In this document: positions 14,001 through 26,000 of the stretch, one piece after another
Layout: every line of letters starts with the position of its first letter
Position numbering within the stretch: position 1 is the first letter of the stretch
DNA from: Trichostrongylus colubriformis
Taxonomy: Eukaryota; Nematoda; Chromadorea; Rhabditida; Trichostrongylidae
Reading direction: 5' to 3'
Length of the DNA: 64,000 bases
Assembly: GCA_963978905.1 (NCBI GenBank)
Contig: OZ022261.1
Location: forward strand, 6,015,992-6,079,991
Notes under the pieces: model-generated
What the model was told of the DNA's origin: nothing
The model's database searches: none
Seen by the model: only the letters and a program-made list of their open reading frames with translations
Program-made: the position numbers and the translations under genes

Positions 14001-17000
14001 GGCGGCGGCTGCGCGCGAAACGAGCGAGACACCTAGCGCGCGCAGCGACGCAATTCGCGTGGCGCGGTGACCTACTTATACAGTCCTACCGCACACCCAT
14101 AGCATACCGACTGACTCACCTGAGCCTCTATCCTAGCCGTAGTTTCACTCGTTAACTGATCCCTGAGAAGCTGCACTTGGCAACCGGCGACCTGCGCTGA
14201 TTGTTGAGCCTGGTCTAGTTGAGACCGTATCAACTGGTGATTGTACTAAATCGACGAAGTACCAATCACAAAACATAGGTACACACAAGCATGCCAACCT
14301 GATCCAATGATCGAGTGAGCGTTGCAGCACTTTCTGGATTATTCATATCTACCGGTGGAATGTTCAACTGTAATGTTGCATATGGCGAAACCAGAACCGG
14401 CGAGGAAAGCCCGTATGGCATTGAAGCGGAACTCGAAACTAATTGTTGAATCTGCAAGATTATCAAATGATCAATCGAAATTCCTCTTCTGACGACAGAG
14501 CTCGTCCTAATTAGTATCGGTATCAGGTGATTAGGAAGAACTAATGAAAAACTGGATTTTCTTCCAATTCGTTGCAATTCATTATGAGTAGTGGTAGAAG
14601 GGGGAGGGGAGGGGTTGTGTCAGGATTTCGCACCGCGCCGTGTCGCAAGCGAAGCGATTCGTCATCGTGGTGCGAAATCCTGACATAAATGTACACACCC
14701 AGAGGGCGGCGAACGGGCGACAAATCTGATGGAACAGTCGAGGAAGATGGAAAAAGGCGAAATGATCCAACGAGACCTTAGCATTGAATGAGGATTCCTC
14801 GACTGAGGGATTGCAACTTGGTTGGAGTAAGGAGGTTCATGTGGTTAATTCGCCATCCATCGACACCACTGACATGAGGGGAAACAGACGAGCCGCCGCA
14901 GCATCGATTGCCGATCGCTTCCATATTCTGCGACGCCTGCCACCCCGCGCTGTATTTGTAATTTGTGATCCAGTTGCGTTTCAATCTATTTCACTGGCTA
15001 TTTTGGACCACAGCAACGAAAACTTCGAGTAGTTGCTGAAAACTTGGGGTAAGGGATAAGAAAGCTGAAAAAGGGAAAGGAAAAAGGAAGAAACGTCATC
15101 AAAAGAAACGCAACTGGGTTACAGGTTAAATATGTGCGGGGCGTCGCAACAGACGTCGATGACGACGTCGTAGACTATGGAAGCAATCATAGCAACTTTC
15201 CATCGCTATCACTTTGATCGACTTTGATCGTTTTCGATTAGGCTCCCTCTTCCTTCGTCCTTCGGAGGCGGTAATAGCCAGGGACGCCTGAAGCTCGTTT
15301 TGGCAATTTCCCAGAGGAACAGTGGAGCCGTAAAGCGCACTCTGCCTCGCTGCCTATGAACGCAGCCACGCCCTACCGCATTCATACCTCTTTACGCCGG
15401 CAGGGCGTGGCTGCGTTCGCAGGCAGCGAGGCAGAGTGGCACGGAGAGGTGCAAAGGTTTGGGAAGCAATGAGGCAGGGTGGCAGAGGTGGGGACGCAGA
15501 GACTCACAGCCACGCCGTGTCACCGGCACCGCAAAGTATGAACACGGCCTTACGGACTCTAATAACGTGGCTACTGGAGCTCCTTTCTTCGTGCCCAAGT
15601 CACAGATGGACTGTTGCGTCAGCCTCTTTCCCTCACCGTCATTTTAGCTTATAACAGATCACAGAAAAACACAACGCCCGTAAGTAAGTTGGAACAGAGA
15701 CAAATTTGTTACCGGGTAGTACATAGAATGGCTCTCCAATGATGTTGAAGGTGGTATGGGAGTATACGCAGGGATTCCACCCGGTCCTGCACTCCACGTA
15801 CGAGCATGTGGTAATGTCGATGACGACGAATACGCGGAGGGATTCTGTAACATGTTATACACATTGCTATGATTCACTACCTGAATGAGTACATATTAGT
15901 CCACTTACTTGCTGCATTTGCTGTTGCTGTTGCTGGTATTGTTGAGCGCTTTCAGGCACAGTCGGTAGCGTGGAGCCTGGATAGGTCCCTGTTGTATAAG
16001 GTACACCAGGTGGTATGAACTTCACAGGTATAGGGACTCCTGTCGAGGGCTGCGGCGGCAGCATTGCAGCTGATGTTGTTGAGCTGGAAATGTAATATGA
16101 TCTCTTAACAAGTTGTAATCGATGCACCACATCAATTTTAGGTCTTACTGAATAGCCCTTGCTAATACTTACGTGTCAGAACAGCACAGGAGAGAATCGA
16201 ATTTTCATTTCCTGCTAGTCTTATCATCTTACTTTCTTCATGTCATTGAAAACCCCATAAGGCAAATTTTGGCAGATTGTGAAGTAATTAAGGAATGTGA
16301 ATGTCGAGGTGATAAGTGGTGCAGCAGCAGAGAGAGAACGGAATTAAATGCTATGTGGTAATGGTATGGAATCCCAAAAACTAGAAACCAGAAAACCCTT
16401 ACTCACACTTCTCCCTTTCGCCCCTTTGCATCACTAACCATTGTGGGGTGGATGCAGACGACGAGGGCTTATGGCAGCCACCCGTGAGCGCTGCCACGCC
16501 TCGTGTAAATCGCCCAGCGAATGCGAGGCGACGTGACTGGCAGTGACGCACCAGAAACTTCCAAAACGCGCTTTTACTATTGCGAGTTTCGCCACAGATC
16601 ATCTCCTCTGAACTCGAATATCCCTTCACGTCTGCTCAGTTCTCACTTTCTTCTTATCCTAGCAGTGCCTTTGAAACCGTTCATTCCATAGGACTAATTA
16701 TGTAATCTAAATAAGTTTCCTTGATCTGCTTTCCTCAAGCTAAATCACTCAATTCGACCTCATCTAACACAACACAACATTGACTGACCAATTAGGACGA
16801 GTCAGAAACAGCTTTCCGCGGAAATATCAACTTTCACTCGTCTTCTCAACACCTGAGCATCACCCTCTCGTACTATCGCCATGTCATGGCGCGAGAACAG
16901 CTACGTATATATTTTTGGATCACAGTCGACAACCGCTAAATGATATTGATGGCCGAAACGAAGGGTATGGGGATAGAGGGAGAGAAATGACTCCGAAAAC

Positions 17001-20000
17001 CTCAGACCGCTAGCCATATGCTTGACGTGTCAATCACGGCACATCAACATCAATCATAAAATCAGCATATTAGATTTGAAAGCGTAGGCGCCAGTGATTC
17101 GTAGAAAAATTCAGGAATTTTAAAAATTCATTCACATATACCTTGTACACGACTGAATCACAAAAGGATGTGCTTTAGAGATGGATTTCAAATCAAAATG
17201 AAAAGGGAGCTCACGCTTTAGGCGGTTGCAGTTGAGACATTTGTTGTTGCGGTTGTTGCAGTTGTTGAGATGGCGGTTGTTGCTGCATAGACTGTTGAGA
17301 AGTTTGCTGCTGAAGGAGCGGATTGTTCGGATTGACAGACGTTTCTGGTTTTGATGGTAGTTCGGCGGCACCCTGTGTCATCGTGTCTATGGCAGTACCA
17401 ACGGATGAACTCGCAGACGACGCTTTTCGCGGTTGAAACTGAAACGAAAAATGATTTCATCATTGATGGTATGGGCCCATTTGACGGTCATGGCGATTAC
17501 CTAACTTCATTCACGGGTGTGCGTCAAGACTGTGCAACTACACCAGGAGGCATGAGAGGATGCAGCGACCGCGAAGTCTGGCGTGCTTCACGATAGGACC
17601 ATCAAGGCAGATGAATGGCGGGGAGAGTATACCGAGAGTCGAGATTCCCTACACAGGGGTCGTATTTAACCGGAGAGAAGGGTGGGGGTAGTACCTTCAG
17701 AGGTCAGCGTAAGCACTCAAATCTAAACTTTCAGTATGCAGATGAGAATCAAAGGCTATTTCAACGCAAGTCCATGTGACAAAGTGTAGAATAAGTATTC
17801 CTCCGCCTAGGAAAGTATATATCGCAATGGAACACATTGCATATGCAATCCGGCAACAGTTACTGGCATTGTAAAGATCAAAAAAGAGAGGGGGCCGTAT
17901 TCGGTCGCAGAGGGGGTGGGTCGTACTGAGGCCGCTATTTTCCTCGACACCTGGGAGTGTCCTGTCGGCAGCGCCGCAGCGATACGCGCGTCGCCGTAAC
18001 CCAGTTGGATATTCCTGATACACACCCCCTTTCAGACACATCGCGTAAGTCTCCTTACTTGGTCATGTGTTATACCCTTTCACTTATAGGTAAGGATGGG
18101 AGATCCAGTTGGCCTTTATGAAATTTATTTCAGTGATCCGTCTTAAGCCGTTAGTTACCGCTCTGCCGCTCCTTTATGAGAGCGAAGTAGAAGGATTTTG
18201 ATGAAGAGCACACTATGGTTCAACATATAACATGTGTATAGGGAAGTCGAGGAGACGAAGGTGGATAGATCAGCCGTAGACTAGTGCGAATCCCGGCTAC
18301 ATAGTCAGAAGTTCTGCTCTTTGATGAGCACTCCTTCGCAGTTTCTTTGGGAATGCTTTCCAAATACTACAGAAAACAGCGCATAATTAGCTCTTTTGAC
18401 GCTATCTCAAGGTAGTGGTTTTGAAGAAATGAATCCATGTTCAAAGGTATAGTCAAAAACATTTAATAGCTGTACGATTCTCCAAAAAGAAAATCCAAAG
18501 CTGTGCGAAAACTGCGCATATCTTGAAAGCCGCCTTTTCTTGCCTTAGCAACATTGGCATGTGAACACCCGATGTCGCGATTTGACCGTAATTGCAATTC
18601 GTCATCAACCAGCTGGCTAAGGCAAAAATCTATGGAGGAATTCAGCTAGCTGGACCTCGGAGTAAAAAGAAGAGTGCACTTGGAGACTGCGAAGAAAGGG
18701 TCTCCTGACAACAGGACAACAGCTAACACTCGTCAACCATGCTCCACCGCCTTCTGCTAGCCGACACAATCTTTTTCTTCATATTCATTAGTCTCTTTCC
18801 GCTTATTACTCTTTCTTTTGCTCTATCCTTGCTCGCCATTCCATCCCTTATTTGTGTCACTTTTATTCTTCGCCTAACTCACATAAATGCATGCATTAAT
18901 TTCTCATTTACATGGCATTTAGTACTTTTAGTTTCGTTAGTTAGTTTTTAGTTACTTTCGAATATTTGGTTACATGGCATTTAGTACTTTTAGTTTTCCT
19001 TGTTCAATTACCCAAGTTTGAGGTCACAATAAAGGCTTAATTGATTTCCTCGTTGGTGGTGCGCAAGTGAAAATGTGGTACAATAACCGCATGCCACGAG
19101 CTAACTATCGCAGCAAGTCATTCTACCCGATTTGCTATGGAATGGTGAAACCACAAATTGTGTTGAGTTTATCGTCGTTCATAACGTAAGGACTTCGCTA
19201 CTACACGACTACTGTCAAAACCCAGAAAAAAAAGCTCAAAAGCCCTTTGAAACGTGATCAAGTCCTTCGATCACGAGTATAACCTAAGTTTCAGGTTCCG
19301 CAGCAATAAGGCACATGTTTGATGCAATGCCAACTTTTACATAAAATTTGCTAGTAACGCTCTTTCTCATGGAGTATTCATTTCTGGAGCCTGAGCCGTG
19401 TCATTTCAGAATGATTCCAACCATTTTCATTTGTGACGGTGACGGTATCGGCATTTATTGCAGAGGTCATGTACACTATGTGATTTCACGGTTTTTACTG
19501 TGCGAAAGTTCTAAACGGATTTGGTGAAAAACTCGGTGGCAAACTTGGACCAAACGACGCTAACTTGGAGCCAATGCAATAAACGGATGTCATTACTTGC
19601 TAAAACGGCGAAAAATACGCTTTTTAAGGGTACAAAATCCATTTTATGTTCTACGATGGCAGAAATTCGATGGTTTTGTCCTTGCGCTACAGAATCGTCT
19701 TATATTATAGTACTGTACGCTCATCGAGGTAAGAATAAACGAACGACGAAACATAAATAAATGAATAAATTTATGAAACTGAATCCCTTTTGTTAGCAAC
19801 ATTAAGTATGCCAACTATAGGAATATGTACTTAAAATCTCAGAACAGCATTTTGGAAGCTAAAAGGACGGTTTATCAAAGATCAGGGAAACGAACCCCCG
19901 ACCTAGCAGGATTGAGCCAGACCACTTTATGCTGTGAGCACATAAAGCATTACATAAGTATACATACCCGCTACCATTTCTATATATCGAGCAGTATATC

Positions 20001-23000
20001 TTCTATTTTTGGAAACCCGTGATCCTGCTCTCATTAACGCACGGCAGATATCGATGGCAGATTGGTATAATGGGAAAAGACGAACCATGAATGTCAAGCT
20101 CCGTTGAAGAATCCTCAAAAAAGGGGTCGTATTTTCAGTTGGGGGAAGGATAAAGGCTTTGACAGCAGTTCCCTGCAGGAATCATAAAAGGCTGTTTTTT
20201 CAATCTGGAATCCGGTGGACCCCTTTCAGGAAGAAAAAGGTCGTCGATCGATAATCGTACAAAAACGACTACTGCTCCTATCCTTATAGGAAACTAATAG
20301 GTTGTAAGGAAAGTTTTGACAGCTTTTTGCAATTTCAACGATCAGAACTCGGCTCAGAGTGCATCTTTTCTCACAGAATAAGCACGATTCGATTCGCCAT
20401 ACTCATAGCAATATCATGCATACTTACATATCTCAGTTTGGTGAAGGTACCTTAATATTTAAAATCTATTAGTTTGCAGACAACAATGCTGTGTGATGTA
20501 AGACGTGGGAGGGGACCAGATAATCAGTAGAGATACCAGGTAGATGTGTTTTTTTTTGTTACTTTACATTTTTCAAATTCCCTTCAGCGTAAAGCTTCAC
20601 CCTGTACATAGATCACTTTTATGAATCTCATGTAATAGAGACGATTCGATCTGTTATCCTTTCCTCATAAAATTCGCCGTCATTTCATCTAATCCGCCAA
20701 TCGAACGATAATATGTTCATAGGGGTTCGATGGCTCCTAATTTACATCTCCACTCTGAGCAGTAAAATTTTTTGCCCCTCCCCACTGTCCAAAAAACGAA
20801 CGACTCCGGCAATTCATGCGGCGCGGTGCTCTATAATATAATTACAGAGCAAATTCCTATCTGAAAAGATCGTATTGTGCATTCTGACTGCAGTAACCGA
20901 TCCTACAATACAGTGCGGGCTGGGACGGGAACATTCACTTTGGGACAATTATTAAGGGTGGACGTGTAGCGTGAACGGTCAAAATTTTAAAAAATCTTGC
21001 AAAGATAGAATTGGAGCACCCACATTCTCGAAAGCGGGTGTACCACCATGTTCTGGTATGCCGGATCTAATGGCATACATTACAGAGTTGAGTTGAAGCG
21101 TTTAGGACTGATTCCGCTAAAATAGGGGGTGGACGTATAGTAATGAAACGCAGTGTAGTTCGAAAGGCCAAATATTTAACTCATTGGTAGTTTAGCGCAC
21201 AGGCTGTACGTTTTGTGTTGGTTTAACGAAAAATAATTCTCAGCTGGAATGCTATGATCAATGTCGCTGTAACGTTATCCATTAATCACAAAATCACTAC
21301 TGAACTAAAAACTTTCTGAACTGATTGATCGATCTTACAGCATGGAAAAAACCATACCTGACTGAAGACATTTGCTTTACTTGCTGGCTTTTGGCCTGCG
21401 AACATAGTGAAATCTTGTGCCAGGTAAGGAAGAAAATGTTGGAAAATACTACGACCGTCCCCTAGTCGATGCATCAGAAGACACCTGTTCCTATACTAAG
21501 GTCGTCGATCAATACTCATAGAAATGCCAATTAGTCCAGGCTTAGTACAAGTATGATTACCGTGTCTCATGGGTCCAAAATTTCCGTGACCTCGAAAGAG
21601 GTGGGACCGCCGAAAAGTGGTTGATGAAAACCCTCTTGGGGATTACCCATGCCTGACCCTGTGTGTAGGCAACTTCTGATGAACAGGGCCTTTCAGTACA
21701 TGCGCTATGTGCGTCTGTGTGCCGCTGTAACACGTACTGCCCGTATTCGCGCCACATACGTATCTTTTCACTATCAGTCGCCTCACTTGCGCTCCCAACA
21801 AACGACGCCATTAAACTTGATGCGAACGAAAACGCTCGATAATAGGCCGACAATGAACAAGCTGCAGCTCGACCGCTGCCACCACGGGCGATGGATGTGC
21901 AGGGTAGCCGGCGTAAGCCACCAATCGCTTTCACACCTTGACGTTTAGCGCACCACAACACACCACAGTCATTCTTTTTCCCACTTCAGCCTGCGTCATC
22001 ACGTTACGGTGCGTGCGGGATGCAACTGACAAGTTCACATCTCCGCTGCCTGCCGCTGATAGTGCATCGACATCGAAGCTGAACAACTAGTGCAAATTCA
22101 AAATATCAGAAGTAGCTGTTTTCAATGAGAAATTTATGGGTGTGAAAAAGACAAATTATGTACACTAAAGAATTGACACCAAAGAAATACGTTTGCATTG
22201 TCATGAAGATGAAGGTGACGAGATATGAGACCGAAGAAAATGATCTCAGACATTTTCAAAAAAAGAACCACCCACGGATATGCAACAAAGATCCCAGATG
22301 CCTTTTTTCATTGCTGAACAGAAACGAAACTCTTCACTGAGCAACACACGCGCCATGTCTTGACAACCCCACTCACAGACAGGCAATATCGAATGTCGTT
22401 TCGATTTTCTGAGTGCATAGAATTTCGTAGGAAACCCATTATAATGACAAAATCGTACACGAATTGAATTCAGAACAAAATTTGGAAATACATCTGAATG
22501 AACACGATGTTCAGAGAATATCAAATCAAAAAGCAGCTCTTGCAAAGGCAGATTTCTTACGAACGGCACCTACGATTACTTATCTCACTGGGTACACAAG
22601 ATTTTATAGATTTTATATAGCACCGGTAGAAACACTCAACCCTTCCTTCTACTTCTCCTTCTCCTTCTCCTCCTCCTTCTCCTCTCGGTGCTTCCGCAGC
22701 TCAAGAGGTCCGGGACGTTGTGCAGACCGTTCCCCTGAGGAAAACAGTACCGACATTTTGCTGGCTGGTTATGAATAGGTTGCTCAACCACACGATGTGG
22801 ACTTGGTCCTCACTTGTTACTTCATTATCGTATAGCGGTAGTAGCATGTCAATGTAGGTTCTGTAACGTAACTCTTGAGCGCTGGGCAAGATTGGATCTT
22901 TGGTCGATAAATTGTGGATAAATTATGAATGATGACCGACGATCTGAGGAGGCTTCGTCGTGACATGATGGATGATGTGGTCAGAAAATGGGAAAATGAT

Positions 23001-26000
23001 AAGAAATTAAATGGTTCAGTAATGGACTGTAGAGGAACTAATATGTAGCACAGTTGGATAGACCGGAAAACCTTGAGCGGGGAAGTGATTACGTCATTCG
23101 AGCTTTGAGGCAAAAAAAAAACACCGAAGGCTCCAGATTTTGGCTACTGAAAGGCACACTCATGGTAATTTCGTAGGTCATCGCACTCAGTAAAAACTCT
23201 GGGGTTGAAAAACATGATTGCTTTCCTAACCCTCTGCTTCGACAGGACTTCAGTCTAGAAGGGGTGTTATACACAACGTGCAGTTGCGGAAGGGACCATT
23301 ATTTAGGCTCACTGGTGAAATCAAAGATCCGCCTATACATCCTAAAATTTTAATGATTTTGAAAAAAAAGCATTCCAAATTTGGGTGGCATTCAATAATG
23401 AAGAGAAAGAATCCGTAGTAACACTGCAATGATACAAAAAAGATTGAGCGTCTTCATTCACAATACGGTTCCTTAGGTTTTGCTTTTCTCCTCTTTCGAT
23501 TTCCGACTTGGATTCATCTTCTATTTTCATATTTAACTATGACCTTAATCTACCTACTTTGTTCTTCTGTAGTCTGGAGACGAGCAACTTTTCCAGAACT
23601 TTTCTCAGATTTGTAATCCGTTCTCAGACAGTCCATATGTATGTACTACTTGAAGATAAGCGCCGATAGATCAATGTTGCCCAAGTTCGCTATGAATCCA
23701 CGCGATGAATCCTATGCACAGCAATACGAGCACGCAGACTGAGATGAGTTATTGACGTTTACGAATGTTACACTAAATTTGCCAGAGGATCCATAACTGC
23801 AGGCAGCAGTGACGAAGCTGTTTCAAAACGCGAAATCTGAATCTAAGCGTCGTGCACACGTTCAGAGTTAGTCGATTGACAGCTTTCATCGAATTTAAAA
23901 CGCCAATTAAAGGTGGTGTCAGAAGGACTCACGGCTTTTGGCACGGTATCACGAAAATCATCTTTTGCCCTCACCTTGAATGGACAGGTCTAACAAGAGC
24001 AAAAGATAATAGCAAGAGTAATGAACGCATGAAAAATCAATAACGATAAAAGAAATTCACAAACCAAAGACATCCGTCGGCCATACAATGGTCCTCCGGT
24101 GGAAGGTTCGGCAGGACTTTGACTCCTACTACTCTCTTCAGCAGCTCCTCGCTCTTCAATGACGTCTAAAGGAATACCCGTATCGTCCTCGCTAGCGAGA
24201 GAAGCTAAACCAGTAATTTAACGAAAAATCAATAATCGATCGCGACACGCCTCAGACGGCGACTGTAGCGACGTTTCAATGTGTAGCTATTGCTACCTGT
24301 ATATGAACAAGTAATCGTTGTCACCTTTACTCTTGCCAGCTTCATCTTCATGTTTTTCCAGCATTTGCTCTTGTGCCACTTTGTGGCATACTTCAAACGC
24401 TTGTCCTATCGTACGGACCACCCGCATCGCTTGGCTCTGAACAGGAGATCTTGAGAAATAAAGTTACAGCAGTGCTGATAATGTTTAGAATTCAGCACTT
24501 GTTCCTTTACATCCTAAATAGGCCCAAACCAAAGTTCTTCAAGGCCTCCTCGCAGCTTGTTATGAGCTCATCTCAAAATGAGCCTATTAAATTGTTTGGT
24601 CCCCTATAACCAACGGCTTTACACTGCTATTGGATATACCAGTTATGTTTTTTAGACGATAGCGTCAAAAGGATGATAAATGGAGAGAAGAAGAGTCACA
24701 AAAGCTACTGCCAGCACTATCTGAGGAGACAGCGCGGTAAAACCTTGAAAATTACAGGCAACAGAGGTTTTTTTCGAGGAGCTGAATATAAAAATGAAAT
24801 CGGAAAGTGAATGAAAATGGTCATAAAAATTTTCATCTTGAAAATAGTATATTGTCTCGTGTCTGTCAGATGTTGTTCCTTTGATGACATGTTCAATAAC
24901 ATGGCAATAAAGCGTAGTTGTCTCACGGGCATGGCTGATGATAGTGATAGCAGTTTAATCCAATAAAACGAACACGGACCCACAACAGCCCGAGTTCAAC
25001 GTAAAGGATCGTTTGACGGAACAAATATCGAGCTCGACAATTGCGAAATCCCGTTTCATTCTGATAAACGTGATAAAATTACTTGCAGAAACATTAAGAA
25101 AGTCAAGATTCTGGATATAAAAGGTAGCAGCCATTTGAATTCATTGCAAGGCCGTTTAAAACGGAATTTCGCAAGGAATCCACATACTGTTGATCTATTA
25201 TGAGTAAATAAGCAACATTGCACAGGAGATTCATAATAAGTCCAAAGAAACAAAATTGTATAAGGGAAGGACATTCAGAAAAAGTGCTACGCTGAACCCC
25301 AAGTGATTACAGTAACCGCAGCGCTGAGCAAATATTTCCTGAGCTGAGCTATTGACAGTATCCTGTACCTCAAGCACTGGGTCGTCATCACGGCTACTAC
25401 CTTGCTGTTCAGGGGACCACGTGACAAATTTCGTCTTGATCGGCTTGCGACCCGGTTTTGCCATCAGCCGAAGGTAGTAGAAGCGCTTCTCCTCGCTCAT
25501 ATCCTCGTCCTCGTCCGGATCGAATCTGATCATGGTCGTCGTGTCGTGGAGGCAATCGTATCATACAGCACCAGAAATACGCATTCCGTGGTCAGCCGAC
25601 GAATCAGCACAGGCGCGCTCTTCGAGACGACGTCGATCAATGTGCTGCTATTGATCCTTCACAAATAACGGTAATGATTCGAAGGTGATGATGATGGGGG
25701 GGATGATAACGGTTGCTCGATTGGTTGCCAATCGATACCGCTCTTACGTAATCGATTGATGTTGGATTCAGTACGCGGAATCGCAGTAATTGTTGGCAAT
25801 CAAGGGGAGTTCGGCTGCTGGCGCATGTAGTATAGGAGGATGTCGTGCGACGATGTCTCTCTCTCTGGCGGCAGCTGACGGCAGGCAAGCAGAGATGTTA
25901 ACCAGCCGACTGTGCAGCATGATGCTCAGAGAGGTGGGAGAGGTTCAAGACTCTCATCGGCACGTCGAATCGTGAGAGCATCACTGACAACGACGACAGC

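Larger units (their letters stand above)
17439..24064. other. Intron 7 (6.6 kb), no confident coding sequence
   Basis: The intron holds a GC-rich MITE-like fragment near 17510-17620 (GTGTGCGTCAAGACTGTGCAAC), a 62 bp tandem duplication at 18909-18996 and a polypyrimidine microsatellite near 22641-22688. An open minus frame at about 21354-21420 ([16 protein letters not shown], then GTATGG) looks exon-like, but I find no acceptor that keeps phase, so I do not call it. Confidence 0.4.

Noticed and set aside
19875..19955. tRNA-like segment on the minus strand (GGGGGTTCGTTTCCC)
   Set aside because: A box B look-alike is present, but the T-stem mismatches and no anticodon or acceptor stems can be drawn.
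21354..21420. Possible dyc-1 exon ([16 protein letters not shown]) before a GTATGG donor
   Set aside because: No acceptor preserves phase with exon 7, and residues have no counterpart that I know in NOS1AP.
21557..21961. 134-codon minus-strand frame
   Set aside because: Composition is irregular and the overlapping plus frame is equally open. Part resembles sequence near 49.97 kb (GCTTGGGTTATTCCCAAAGC), so it is more likely a repeat.
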